From Nocardioides carbamazepini (GTDB taxonomy: Bacteria > Actinomycetota > Actinomycetes > Propionibacteriales > Nocardioidaceae): a DNA stretch of 64,000 bases. The notes below the pieces were generated by a model, which searched no databases, was not told where the DNA came from, and saw nothing but the letters and a program-made list of their open reading frames with translations. Shown here in pieces: positions 8,184 to 17,022 of the stretch (position 1 is its first letter; the number at the start of each line of letters is the position of its first letter). Both the position numbers and the translations under genes were made by a program. The stretch covers positions 1,054,001 through 1,118,000 of the forward strand of contig NZ_JAHTLF010000016.1 in assembly GCF_024614185.1 (NCBI RefSeq), read 5' to 3'.

Positions 8184-10649
8184 ATGATCGACTCCGCGAC
8201 GCCTCCGGCCCTCACCGCAGATGCCCTCCTCGACGGGCTCAACGACCCCCAGCGCGAGGCCGTGAAGCACGAGGGCGCACCGCTGCTCGTCGTCGCGGGC
8301 GCGGGCTCGGGCAAGACCCGGGTGCTGACCCGCCGGATCGCCTGGACCATCGCCGTCCGCAAGGCGCACCCCGGCTCGATCCTCGCGATCACCTTCACCA
8401 ACAAGGCCGCCGCCGAGATGAAGGAGCGGGTGGCCGACCTGATCGGCAACCGTGCCCGGATCATGTGGGTGAGCACCTTCCACTCCGCGTGCGTGCGGAT
8501 CCTCCGCAAGGAGGTCGAACACCTCGGCTACGAGCGGCTGAAGTCGAACTTCTCGATCTACGACACCGCCGACCAGAAGCGGCTCATCCAGCTGGTCTGC
8601 AGCGATCTCGACCTCGATCCCCGCAAGTTCCAGCCCGGGCCGGTGCTGCACTGGATCAGCAGCCAGAAGAACGAGCTGCGTGAGCCCGACGAGGTCGCCG
8701 CCGAGGCCAAGAACTCGATCGACGAGACCTACGCCGCGGCGTACAAGTCCTATCAGCGGCGCCTGCGTGAGGCCAACGCCATGGACTTCGACGACCTGAT
8801 CATGGAGACGGTCCGACTGTTCCAGCTGAAGCCGGAGGTCCGGGAGACCTACCGGCGGCGGTTCCGGCACATCCTGGTCGACGAGTACCAGGACACCAAC
8901 CATGCGCAGTACGCCTTCATCCAGCAGCTGTGCGGCCAGGATCTCGAGGAACGCGACCCGACCACCCTCGACGGCCTCCCTGCCCACCGGGTGCCGCCGG
9001 CCGAGCTGATGGTCGTCGGCGACGCGGACCAGTCGATCTACGCCTTCCGCGGTGCCGACATCCGCAACATCATGGACTTCGAGAAGGACTTCCCCGACGC
9101 GCGTACGGTCCTGCTCGAGCAGAACTACCGCTCCACGCAGACCATCCTCACCGCCGCCAACGCGGTCATCGAGCGCAACGAGGGGCGCAAGCCCAAGCGG
9201 CTGTGGTCCGACGCCGGCGACGGCGAGAAGATCGTCGGGTACGTCGCCGACGACGAGCACGACGAGGCCCGGTTCGTCTCCGGCGAGATCGACAAGCTCA
9301 CCGATGGCGGCCGGCGACCCTCCGACGTGGCGGTGTTCTACCGCACCAACGCGCAGTCCCGCGTGTTCGAGGAGATCTTCGTCCGCACCGGCCTGCCCTA
9401 CAAGGTCGTCGGCGGGACCCGGTTCTACGACCGCAAGGAGATCCGGGACGCACTGGCCTACCTGCGGGTGCTGGTCAACCCCGACGACCAGGTCTCGCTG
9501 CGCCGCATCGTCAACACCCCGCGCCGCGGCATCGGCCAGCGCGCCGAGGCCGCGATCGGCGCCTTCGCCGAGCGGGAGCGGATCACCTACTGGGAGGCGC
9601 TGCAGCGTGCCGACGAGGCGCCCGGCCTGGCCACGCGCAGCCAGACCAGCATCGAGTCGTTCGTGAAGATGCTGCTGGAGCTGCAGCAGATGGTCGAGGC
9701 GCGCGAGCGCCCCGACGTGATCCTGGAGACGGTGCTCGACCGCTCCGGCTATCTCGTCACGCTCGAGAGCTCCGACGACATGCAGGACGAGACCCGGCTG
9801 GAGTACCTCGCCGAGCTCGTCGCCGTCGCCCGCGAGTTCGCCGAGGACCCGGTCGCGGGGCCCTCGGCCGATCCCACCGACGTCGATGCCGGCATCGTCG
9901 AGCCCGGCCTGCGCGACTTCCTCGAGCGGGTCGCCCTGGTCGCCGACGCCGACCAGATCCCCGATGCTCCTCCCCATGATCCGACACAGCCCAACGACCC
10001 GGACGCCCCCGAGGACCAGGGCGTCGTCACGCTCATGACCCTGCACACCGCGAAGGGCCTGGAATTCCCGGTCGTCTTCCTCACCGGCATGGAGGACGGC
10101 GTCTTCCCGCACTCCCGCGCCCTCGGGGACCGCCCCGAGCTGGAGGAGGAGCGCCGCCTGGCGTACGTCGGCATCACGCGTGCCCGCCAGCGCCTCTACG
10201 TCTCGCGCGCGATGGTCCGCTCCGCCTGGGGCGCCCCCGCGATGAACCCGGGTTCCCGGTTCCTCGGCGAGCTGCCCGTCGACCTCGTCGACTGGCGCCG
10301 CACCGAGGCCGACCAGACCCGCTGGTCCCGGCCGTCGTACGACTCCGGGCGTTCCGGCGGCCCGGGCGGTGCGGGCGACTACGCCGGCAACCGCTTCGGA
10401 CAGCCCACCGCGGCCGGCCGCCGCAACTTCAGCTCCGCCGCCGCGCGGGCCGACGCGGCGGCCAAGTCCAAGCCGTCCCGCGCCATCCCGGTGCTCGCGC
10501 CCGGTGAGAAGGTCACCCACGACTCGTTCGGCCTCGGCACGGTCGTGTCGGTCGAGGGTGCGGGGGAGAAGTCCGTCGCCTCGATCGACTTCGGCTCCGA
10601 CGGCGTCAAGCGCCTCCTGCTCCGCTACGCCCCGGTCGAGAAGCTGTAG
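8184..10649 (+). CDS. pcrA: ATP-dependent DNA helicase PcrA/UvrD
   Basis: An 821-aa superfamily 1A 3'-5' helicase of DNA repair and rolling-circle replication. Helicase motifs run in order: Q-motif LNDPQREAV, Walker A AGAGSGKTR, TFTNKAAAEMKERV, Walker B VDEYQDTNHAQY, motif III VGDADQSIYAFRGAD, motif IV EQNYRST, motif V TLHTAKGLEFPVVFLTGMEDG and motif VI AYVGITRARQRLY. After a Gly/Ser-rich linker (about residues 710-765), the last ~55 residues (GEKVTHDSFGLGTVVSVEG to LLLRYAPVEKL) form the Tudor-like domain that contacts RNA polymerase in PcrA. Length and architecture are complete. It is convergent with the next gene with a 3-bp gap. Confidence 0.97.
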   Translation: MIDSATPPALTADALLDGLNDPQREAVKHEGAPLLVVAGAGSGKTRVLTRRIAWTIAVRKAHPGSILAITFTNKAAAEMKERVADLIGNRARIMWVSTFHSACVRILRKEVEHLGYERLKSNFSIYDTADQKRLIQLVCSDLDLDPRKFQPGPVLHWISSQKNELREPDEVAAEAKNSIDETYAAAYKSYQRRLREANAMDFDDLIMETVRLFQLKPEVRETYRRRFRHILVDEYQDTNHAQYAFIQQLCGQDLEERDPTTLDGLPAHRVPPAELMVVGDADQSIYAFRGADIRNIMDFEKDFPDARTVLLEQNYRSTQTILTAANAVIERNEGRKPKRLWSDAGDGEKIVGYVADDEHDEARFVSGEIDKLTDGGRRPSDVAVFYRTNAQSRVFEEIFVRTGLPYKVVGGTRFYDRKEIRDALAYLRVLVNPDDQVSLRRIVNTPRRGIGQRAEAAIGAFAERERITYWEALQRADEAPGLATRSQTSIESFVKMLLELQQMVEARERPDVILETVLDRSGYLVTLESSDDMQDETRLEYLAELVAVAREFAEDPVAGPSADPTDVDAGIVEPGLRDFLERVALVADADQIPDAPPHDPTQPNDPDAPEDQGVVTLMTLHTAKGLEFPVVFLTGMEDGVFPHSRALGDRPELEEERRLAYVGITRARQRLYVSRAMVRSAWGAPAMNPGSRFLGELPVDLVDWRRTEADQTRWSRPSYDSGRSGGPGGAGDYAGNRFGQPTAAGRRNFSSAAARADAAAKSKPSRAIPVLAPGEKVTHDSFGLGTVVSVEGAGEKSVASIDFGSDGVKRLLLRYAPVEKL

Positions 10650-10652
10650 CCC

Positions 10653-11855
10653 TCAGCTGCGTGGACTCCGGTCGTGATACCGGGCGATGCGGAGGGATCC
10701 CAGCTCGAAGGTCCAGCGCGTGCGGCGTTGCGCGGCCACTTGTTCGATCTCGGGCTCCAGCGCTGGCATGAGCTCGAGCGCAGCCCGCACCGACGCGAGC
10801 GTCCGGAGCATGTCGCGTTGCCTGAGGTCCGCGTCAAGCTTGACCAGCAACGTGATCGCACCGGCCACGAGGATGAGCGCGACGCTCACCAAACCCCAGG
10901 GGTCGCCCACGGCCAGTGCGGCCGTGCCGATGAGGGCGAACACCACAAACAGAAAGCAGCCGAGGGCGAGGGAATCAAGGGGGACGGCCCGACTGGATCG
11001 CACGCGGGTAGCGCGCAGATCACTGCACCACGACCAGGCGGCCCCGAGCAAGACGACCCAGACCACGACGATCAGTGCTGACAACAGCGAGACGCCGAGG
11101 GGGTCGTGTGGGTACCGCAGCGCCATCTGGACGATGGCCGGCAGCGCGGCGACGACCGCGAGCAGGAATGCCCAGCGCCACGGGAACGCATGCACCCAGC
11201 GTTCGGGAGTCGGAATATCGTTCGCCTCTTCTGAATCGCTGGAGGGTAGTCCCGCGTGCTTCCGCAGCGCAGCGTCGGCTCGCATCAACATCCAGCGTTG
11301 GTAGTCGGCTGCGAGTGGACGGATCTCAGCACAGGCCGCCAGGACGGCGAGGACGACACCGGTCAGAGCAGCGGAGCCCCAGCTGAGTCCGGACGCGCGG
11401 GTCCAGCCTGCGCCTACCGAGAGCAGCCAGGCCGCGACCGATCCGAACAGGCAAACGAGGCGGTTCAGATCGTCGAGGAGCAGGCGAGACGCGATTCCGT
11501 CGACGCTGGTCCGTTCGCGTTCAAGCGATGTGACGCTCGTTGCGACGAAGAGGGCCAACGCTGCAGTTAGGAGCCCGATCGCCATCGCGCCCACCTCGGA
11601 GGAGTCGGATACCCAGCCCTGGGACCAGCCGTACCACTGCCGGCCGACGGTCTTGAACTGATCGGCGCTCGAACCAATCGTCGTGTTCTGGTGGGTAGCG
11701 AGGAAGGCGACTACCGTCAGGACGAGCGCCATGACTGGACCAAAGGCGAGAGCGATCCAGATCTTCGACTGCTTCAGCCGGATGGATTCGTCGAGGCGGG
11801 CATGAAAGGTGTCGCCGCCAGGGTGACTGTCGTTCGATCGCGCTGCAGCTTCCAT
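10653..11855 (-). CDS. Multi-pass membrane protein of unknown function, atypical composition
   Basis: A 400-aa protein with about eight hydrophobic segments (for example IWIALAFGPVMALVLTVVAFL, AMAIGLLTAALALFVATSVTSL, FLLAVVAALPAIVQMAL, LIVVVWVVLLGAAW and ALGCFLFVVFALIGTAALAVG). It ends in a long charged amphipathic segment (LDADLRQRDMLRTLASVRAAL onward). A hydrophilic region ~180-215 contains SSDSEEANDIPTPERW. I recognise no family. The DNA is visibly less GC-biased at third codon positions than its neighbours, and the gene stands alone between pcrA and the M23 peptidase, suggesting acquisition by transfer. ATG 11855 is the longest sensible start. Confidence 0.72.
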   Translation of the reverse strand: MEAAARSNDSHPGGDTFHARLDESIRLKQSKIWIALAFGPVMALVLTVVAFLATHQNTTIGSSADQFKTVGRQWYGWSQGWVSDSSEVGAMAIGLLTAALALFVATSVTSLERERTSVDGIASRLLLDDLNRLVCLFGSVAAWLLSVGAGWTRASGLSWGSAALTGVVLAVLAACAEIRPLAADYQRWMLMRADAALRKHAGLPSSDSEEANDIPTPERWVHAFPWRWAFLLAVVAALPAIVQMALRYPHDPLGVSLLSALIVVVWVVLLGAAWSWCSDLRATRVRSSRAVPLDSLALGCFLFVVFALIGTAALAVGDPWGLVSVALILVAGAITLLVKLDADLRQRDMLRTLASVRAALELMPALEPEIEQVAAQRRTRWTFELGSLRIARYHDRSPRS

Positions 11856-11899
11856 GCCTCAGCGTGGCACCGGGGGCCGACCCAAAGAGCAGGAACGGA

Positions 11900-13045
11900 T
11901 CAGGGCGTGATGCCGTGCTGGCGCAGGGCGGCGTCGGGGTCGACCGGGTCGCCGCCGCCGGGGCGGACCTCGAGGTGGAGGTGGGGGCCGGTGACGTTGC
12001 CGGTGCTGCCGACCCAGCCGATCAGGTCGCCGGTCCGGACGGTGTCGCCGGCGGACACGTTGAAGGAGGTCTGGTGGCAGAACCAGAGCTCGGTGCCGTC
12101 CTCGAGCGTGAGCACGGTCTTGTTGCCGTAGGCGCCGTCGTAGCCGGCGGAGGTGATGGTGCCGTTGGTGACGGCGCGGATCGGCGTGCCGCTGGGGGCC
12201 GCGAAGTCGAGACCGGTGTGGTAGCTCGACCACAGGCCGTACTCGCCGAAGGTGGCGGTCAGGCGGTAGCCGACGAGCGGCAGCATCCACCTGTTGAGCG
12301 TGATCTCGGCCGCCTCCTTCTCCGCATCGGCGGCCAGGCTGCTGAGTGCGCTGGTCCGCTCGGCGGCGGAGCGCTCCGCCTCGGCGACGATGTCGGAGCC
12401 GGCCGCCTGGGCGAGCGCGTCGCGGTCGGAGTCGCGGCTGACGGTCTGGGCGCGGGCGCCGATCGACGCACTGCCGAACGAGCCCGTCAGCGCGTTGGGG
12501 GAGGTGAGGCGGTCCGTGGCAGAGGCCAGCTGCGGATCGGCGGAGGCGACGACGCCTCCGACCGCGACCGCGATCGTGGCGACGCCGACGGCGACGGGCA
12601 GCGTGGGCAGGCCGCGGAGCAGCGGGCCACGGGAGCCCCCGTGCTTGACGGCGCGCCGCCTGCCGGCGGGCTGGACGGCGCGCAGCGTGGTGGAGGAGTC
12701 CGAGAGGGTGTCCGCGATCGGGATGTCGCCCAGCGCCGGCAGCTCGACGGTGGGCATCCGGTCGAGGGTGCGCACCGGGGCGACGGCCTCGACGGCCAGC
12801 GTCGGCTCGCTGAGCGTCACGGTCGGCTCGACGAACTGGGTGATGGGCTCGGCGACGGGGACGACAGGGCTGAGCGCGGTGACCGGCTCGGCGGCCCGCG
12901 CGACCCGCTTGCCGACGTACGCCGAGGGCGCCTCCACCGGGACCCGGTCGGCCACGCGCTTGCCGACGTAGGAACGGGGACTGGAGGGGGAGCCGAGGGT
13001 CGTGTCCGGGCGCGGCGCGGTGTGGTCCGCTCGGTGGTTACCCAT
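11900..13045 (-). CDS. M23-family metallopeptidase (membrane-anchored cell-wall endopeptidase)
   Basis: A 381-aa protein likely to cleave peptidoglycan cross-links outside the membrane. Residues 1-130 are low-complexity and contain a repeated SYVGKRVA motif (twice). A single transmembrane segment LPVAVGVATIAVAVGGVVASA follows. A helical stretch (residues ~210-255, rich in Ala, Glu and Arg) precedes the C-terminal LytM/M23 domain with YHTGLDFAAPSGTPI (His...Asp) and GNVTGPHLHLEVR (HLH) zinc ligands. ATG 13045 is set by AAGGAG nine bases upstream. The GC-rich leader can form a hairpin that ends at this ribosome binding site. It is divergent from sucC. Confidence 0.9.
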   Translation of the reverse strand: MGNHRADHTAPRPDTTLGSPSSPRSYVGKRVADRVPVEAPSAYVGKRVARAAEPVTALSPVVPVAEPITQFVEPTVTLSEPTLAVEAVAPVRTLDRMPTVELPALGDIPIADTLSDSSTTLRAVQPAGRRRAVKHGGSRGPLLRGLPTLPVAVGVATIAVAVGGVVASADPQLASATDRLTSPNALTGSFGSASIGARAQTVSRDSDRDALAQAAGSDIVAEAERSAAERTSALSSLAADAEKEAAEITLNRWMLPLVGYRLTATFGEYGLWSSYHTGLDFAAPSGTPIRAVTNGTITSAGYDGAYGNKTVLTLEDGTELWFCHQTSFNVSAGDTVRTGDLIGWVGSTGNVTGPHLHLEVRPGGGDPVDPDAALRQHGITP

Positions 13046-13402
13046 CGACTGCTGACTCCTTGGGGGGACGCTCGTGCAGGCGCGTTCCACCCCCTGGAGT
13101 TCGGCCGGCGACGCCCCGAGTGGGCCTCCGGTCGAGGTGGCCGTCGGGTGACGGCCGGGTGAAACGTGCGTGCCGACGATAGCGGATGCCGGCACGGCCT
13201 CGAAATCGTACGTCCCGCCCCTGGGGACACGCAGGAGAACGCCGCAACCCGGGTGCCGCGGCGCGAACCGGTGCGTGACCCCTGTCACGTCGGGGCCGGT
13301 CAGTGGCTCCCGGACTCGTCCTACTCGTGGGTCAGGACTATCGTGCCCGGGGGTGTGCCGCTGCGTGCACCGAACCTCTGACCAAGACGTGAGGACATCT
13401 CA
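13046..13402. promoter_or_regulatory. 357-bp divergent intergenic region, M23 peptidase / sucC
   Basis: No gene is visible here. TANNNT-type -10 boxes TATCGT occur on both strands: minus at 13176-13181 for the peptidase and plus at 13339-13344 for sucC. The peptidase leader would be about 125 nt and contains two hairpins. One is GGCCGTC/GACGGCC at 13139-13156. The other spans 13062-13094 and pairs GGGGG-ACGC with GCGT-CCCCC, its end abutting the AAGGAG ribosome binding site. A short inverted repeat GTGAC-N4-GTCAC lies at 13274-13287. The sucC Shine-Dalgarno GAGGA is at 13391-13395. I looked for c-di-AMP (ydaO) riboswitch core sequences and did not find them. Confidence 0.5.
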
Positions 13403-14569
13403 GTGGACCTGATGGAGTACCAAGCGAAGGAGCTCTTCGCGAAGCACGGAGTGGCCACGACCCTCGGGACGGTCGTCGAGACCGCCGAGGAGGCGCGGGC
13501 CGCGGCCGAGCAGATCGGCGGCGTGACCGTCATCAAGGCGCAGGTCAAGGCCGGTGGTCGCGGCAAGGCCGGTGGCGTCAAGCTCGCGAAGACGGCGGAC
13601 GAGGCCTTCGAGCACGCGTCCAACATCCTGGGCATGGAGATCAAGGGCCTGACGGTCAACCGCGTCCTGGTCACCCCGGCCACCCCGCCGGAGGAGGAGT
13701 ACTACTTCTCCTTCCTGCTGGACCGCTCCAACCGGCAGTACCTGTGCATCGCGTCCGTCGAGGGTGGTGTCGAGATCGAGGAGGTCGCGAAGACCAACCC
13801 CGACGCCGTCAAGAAGATCGGCATCGACCCCGGCAAGGGCGTCGACGCGGTCAAGGCCCGGGAGATCGCCACCGAGGCGAAGTTCCCCGAGCCCGTCTTC
13901 GAGCAGGCTGTGAAGATGATCGAGGACCTCTACAAGGTCTTCGTCGAGGAGGACGCGACGCTGGTCGAGGTCAACCCCCTCGCCCGTCTCGCCGGCGACA
14001 AGCTCGAGGCGCTCGACGGCAAGGTCTCGCTCGACGAGAACGCCTCCGAGGTCCGCCACCCCGAGCACGAGGCGTTCGAGATCCGTGAGGAGGCCGACCC
14101 GCTCGAGGCGAAGGCCAAGGACCTCGGTCTCAACTACGTCAAGCTCGACGGCCAGGTCGGCATCATCGGCAACGGCGCGGGTCTGGTCATGAGCACCCTC
14201 GACGTCGTCGCGTACGCCGGCGAGAACCACGGCGGCGTGAAGCCGGCCAACTTCCTCGACATCGGCGGCGGCGCCAACGCCCAGGTCATGGCCAACGGCC
14301 TCGACGTCATCCTCAACGACGAGCAGGTCAAGGCGGTCTTCGTGAACGTCTTCGGCGGCATCACGGCGTGCGACGAGGTCGCCAACGGCATCAAGGGCGC
14401 TCTCGAGCTCCTCGGTGACAAGGCCACCAAGCCGCTGGTCGTCCGCCTCGACGGCAACAACGTCGAGCAGGGTCGCGCGATCCTCGACGAGCTGAACCAC
14501 CCGCTCGTGACGCAGGTCGACACCATGGACGGCGCGGCCGACAAGGCCGCCGAGCTGGCGAACGCCTGA
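13403..14569 (+). CDS. sucC: Succinyl-CoA synthetase (ADP-forming) beta subunit
   Basis: A 388-aa TCA-cycle subunit that couples succinyl-CoA cleavage to nucleoside triphosphate formation. The ATP-grasp N-terminus is MDLMEYQAKELFAKHG, with VIKAQVKAGGRGKAGGVKLA as the nucleotide-binding loop. GNGAGLVMSTLDVV and VNVFGGITACDEVANGI are conserved CoA-ligase-fold motifs. The GTG at 13403 is seven bases after GAGGA; the ATG three codons later is too far away. It is followed 19 bp later by sucD, and a strong terminator closes the operon. Confidence 0.97.
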   Translation: MDLMEYQAKELFAKHGVATTLGTVVETAEEARAAAEQIGGVTVIKAQVKAGGRGKAGGVKLAKTADEAFEHASNILGMEIKGLTVNRVLVTPATPPEEEYYFSFLLDRSNRQYLCIASVEGGVEIEEVAKTNPDAVKKIGIDPGKGVDAVKAREIATEAKFPEPVFEQAVKMIEDLYKVFVEEDATLVEVNPLARLAGDKLEALDGKVSLDENASEVRHPEHEAFEIREEADPLEAKAKDLGLNYVKLDGQVGIIGNGAGLVMSTLDVVAYAGENHGGVKPANFLDIGGGANAQVMANGLDVILNDEQVKAVFVNVFGGITACDEVANGIKGALELLGDKATKPLVVRLDGNNVEQGRAILDELNHPLVTQVDTMDGAADKAAELANA

Positions 14570-14588
14570 GATAGAGAGCGAGAGAACC

Positions 14589-15500
14589 ATGAGCATCTAC
14601 CTCAACAAGGACAGCAAGATCATCGTCCAGGGCATCACCGGCGGCATGGGTGCCAAGCACACCGCCCTGATGCTCGACTCGGGCGCCCAGATCGTCGGTG
14701 GCGTCAACGCCCGCAAGGCCGGCACGACCGTCTCGCACAAGGACGCCTCCGGCGCCGACGTCGAGCTCCCGGTCTTCGGCTCGGTCTCCGAGGCGATCAA
14801 GGAGACCGGCGCCGACGTGTCGGTCCTCTTCGTCCCGCCGGCGTTCACCAAGGACGCCGCGATCGAGGCCATCGACGCCGAGATGCCGCTGATCGTGGTC
14901 ATCACCGAGGGCGTCCCGGTCCAGGACACGGCCGAGGTGTGGTCCTACCTGCAGGGCAAGTCGACCCGGATGATCGGCCCGAACTGCCCCGGCATCATCA
15001 CGCCGGGTGAGTCGCTGGCCGGCATCACCCCGCACACCATCGCGGGCAAGGGCCCGGTCGGTCTCGTGTCGAAGTCGGGCACGCTGACCTACCAGATGAT
15101 GTACGAGCTGCGGGACTTCGGCTTCTCGACCGCCATCGGCATCGGCGGCGACCCGATCGTCGGCACCACGCACATCGACGCGCTCCAGGCCTTCGAGGAG
15201 GACCCGGAGACCAAGGTGATCGTGATGATCGGCGAGATCGGCGGCGACGCCGAGGAGCGGGCCGCGGACTACATCAAGGCCAACATCACCAAGCCGGTCG
15301 TCGGCTACGTCGCGGGCTTCACCGCCCCCGAGGGCAAGACCATGGGCCACGCCGGCGCCATCGTGTCGGGCTCCGCGGGCACCGCCCAGGCGAAGAAGGA
15401 CGCGCTCGAGGCCGTCGGCGTCAAGGTCGGCAAGACGCCGTCCGAGACCGCCGCGCTGGCTCGGGCCATTCTGAATGAGCGGGGCCTGCAGTCGCTCTGA
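14589..15500 (+). CDS. sucD: Succinyl-CoA synthetase alpha subunit
   Basis: A 303-aa partner of SucC. The CoA-binding Rossmann domain begins MSIYLNKDSKIIVQGITGGMGAKHTALML. The active-site phosphohistidine lies in the C-terminal domain: GKTMGHAGAIVSGSAGTAQAK contains the conserved His. MIGPNCPGIITPGES is the usual linker motif. The protein is complete and the gene ends just before a 16-bp-stem terminator. Confidence 0.97.
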   Translation: MSIYLNKDSKIIVQGITGGMGAKHTALMLDSGAQIVGGVNARKAGTTVSHKDASGADVELPVFGSVSEAIKETGADVSVLFVPPAFTKDAAIEAIDAEMPLIVVITEGVPVQDTAEVWSYLQGKSTRMIGPNCPGIITPGESLAGITPHTIAGKGPVGLVSKSGTLTYQMMYELRDFGFSTAIGIGGDPIVGTTHIDALQAFEEDPETKVIVMIGEIGGDAEERAADYIKANITKPVVGYVAGFTAPEGKTMGHAGAIVSGSAGTAQAKKDALEAVGVKVGKTPSETAALARAILNERGLQSL

Positions 15501-15514
15501 CGCACGGAGCAACG

Positions 15515-15549
15515 CGAAGGCCCGCCACCCTGAGGGTGGCGGGCCTTCG
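15515..15549 (+). terminator. Intrinsic-type terminator after sucCD
   Basis: A 16-bp perfect stem (CGAAGGCCCGCCACCC pairing with its complement) around a TGA loop, starting 14 bp after the sucD stop. There is no U-tract, as is common in actinobacteria. It also lies beyond the 3' end of the convergent gene at 15613 and may serve both. Confidence 0.85.
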
Positions 15550-15612
15550 TGCGTCGTGACCGATGCGTCGTCGACCGGATCTCGGCAATCCCTCTCGAGA
15601 GAGTCCGGAGGG

Positions 15613-17022
15613 TCAGCAGCCGCCGTCGGTGAACGCGCACATCGCGTCGACGACCTGCGTCGCGTCGGTGGAGATCGCGGCGACGACCTCCTGCTCGCGG
15701 CCCTGCGGGTTGCCCGCGTGGCCGCCGCGGCTCTCGATGAGCACCGACCGGCCGACCCGGACGACGAGCGTCGTGTCGCCGAAGGGGGTGGCGCCGCCGT
15801 CGGCCTGCTGCCAGCCGAGGACGGCGTAGGCCTCGTCGCCGGCGTCCACGTCCCGGACGTCCCAGCGCTGGGTCGTGCCGTCGTCGCCGACGAGACCCTG
15901 CGGGCAGGCCCGGAAGGCCTGGACGAACCCCGCGGCGGCCGCGGCGGCGTCGTCCTCGGTCGGGTACGTCGTCAGCTGACGGTTGCGGACGTCCTCGACG
16001 TCGACCCACTGGGCGGAGAGCCGGTCGGACCGCCGTGGATCCGGTGTCGACCTGTCGCAGGCCGTCATGACGAGCGGGTCGAGGCCGCGCAGGGGACCCG
16101 TCAGGGGCTCCGGGCTGTCGCTGCCGGTCTCCGGCCAGCCGGCGGCCAGCGGGAAGTCGTCGGCGATCCGGGTGCCGGGCACGGTCGTCGGGTCGAACGG
16201 CTCGTCCGGGCCGGGCTGGAGCCGGTCCGCGGCGACCGGGATCATCCGCTCGACGGGCGTGCCGTCGACGTAGTTGTAGTCCTGGCCGACGATCACCGAG
16301 TCCAGGACGGCGATGCGGGCACCGACCCGCGCGACGCCGACCTCGGAGATGTAGGCCGCGTCGCCGTAAGGGTCGAGGTCCTCCGGCACGCCGGGGTAGT
16401 GGCCGTCGACGACCACGGCCTCGCTGTCACCGACCCCGGGGTCGACGGGGCGCGGATCGAAGGTCCGGCCGACCCGCGCGCCGCACTCCTGCACGAAGGC
16501 GACGACCTCGTCGTAGGCCTCCCGCGCGCTCGCGACGTCGGGGAACTGCCCGATCGACTCCCGGAAGGCGTCGCCCGACACCTCCACCGAGACCTCGGCG
16601 TTGCGCAGCTCGAAGTCGCGCCGCCGGGTCGATGCCGCGCCGAAGTCGGAGAGGCTCCGCGGCTCGCAGAACCGGAACGCCGCCGTCCCCTCCTCGGGGT
16701 CGATCGCGAACCAGTCGGCCCCGTCGCTGTAGACGGTGTCGTCGTCGGTCAGCAGATCATGCTCGCTGAGTGCGGCGGCAGGGTCCTTGGTGGTCAGATC
16801 CCGGTCGCCGCCGTTGCCGGTCAGCGCGAGGATCGGGGTGATGACGGCGGCGACCGCGAGTGCGGCGCCGCCCGCCACGAGCGTCGTACGACGTCGGCGG
16901 ATCTGGTCGCCACGGCGGCGCGCGTCGACGGCAGAGAGCGGCATGTCTCCTCCTGCGCGACCGAGCTCGGCTCCGAACCGCGCGAGCTCGTCGATGGGGT
17001 CGTGCTCCGACTGGTCAGGCAT
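15613..17022 (-). CDS. Membrane-anchored extracytoplasmic sensor paired with an ECF sigma factor
   Basis: A 469-aa protein: ~45 cytoplasmic residues (MPDQSEHDPIDELARFG... RRGDQIRRRR), one transmembrane helix TLVAGGAALAVAAVITPILAL and a ~400-residue extracytoplasmic part with two similar lobes. Each lobe ends in a helix carrying a Cys, AREAYDEVVAFVQECG and EDDAAAAAAGFVQAFRACP. This recalls PknH-type sensor lobes. Its start overlaps the sigma-factor stop by 8 bp, so it is probably a regulator (anti-sigma or sensor) of that sigma factor. I see no classic zinc anti-sigma HXXXCXXC motif. Confidence 0.75.
   Translation of the reverse strand: MPDQSEHDPIDELARFGAELGRAGGDMPLSAVDARRRGDQIRRRRTTLVAGGAALAVAAVITPILALTGNGGDRDLTTKDPAAALSEHDLLTDDDTVYSDGADWFAIDPEEGTAAFRFCEPRSLSDFGAASTRRRDFELRNAEVSVEVSGDAFRESIGQFPDVASAREAYDEVVAFVQECGARVGRTFDPRPVDPGVGDSEAVVVDGHYPGVPEDLDPYGDAAYISEVGVARVGARIAVLDSVIVGQDYNYVDGTPVERMIPVAADRLQPGPDEPFDPTTVPGTRIADDFPLAAGWPETGSDSPEPLTGPLRGLDPLVMTACDRSTPDPRRSDRLSAQWVDVEDVRNRQLTTYPTEDDAAAAAAGFVQAFRACPQGLVGDDGTTQRWDVRDVDAGDEAYAVLGWQQADGGATPFGDTTLVVRVGRSVLIESRGGHAGNPQGREQEVVAAISTDATQVVDAMCAFTDGGC

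Noticed and set aside
7635..10520. Very long open frame on the minus strand opposite pcrA
   Set aside because: It is a by-product of GC-biased codons; the translation is low-complexity Gly/Asp/Arg/Val-rich with no domain, while pcrA on the plus strand is unmistakable.
13046..13180. c-di-AMP (ydaO) riboswitch before the M23 peptidase gene
   Set aside because: Location and leader length fit, but the conserved core and the CAGCTAACCTCG-like 3' segment of ydaO are not present; only generic hairpins are seen.
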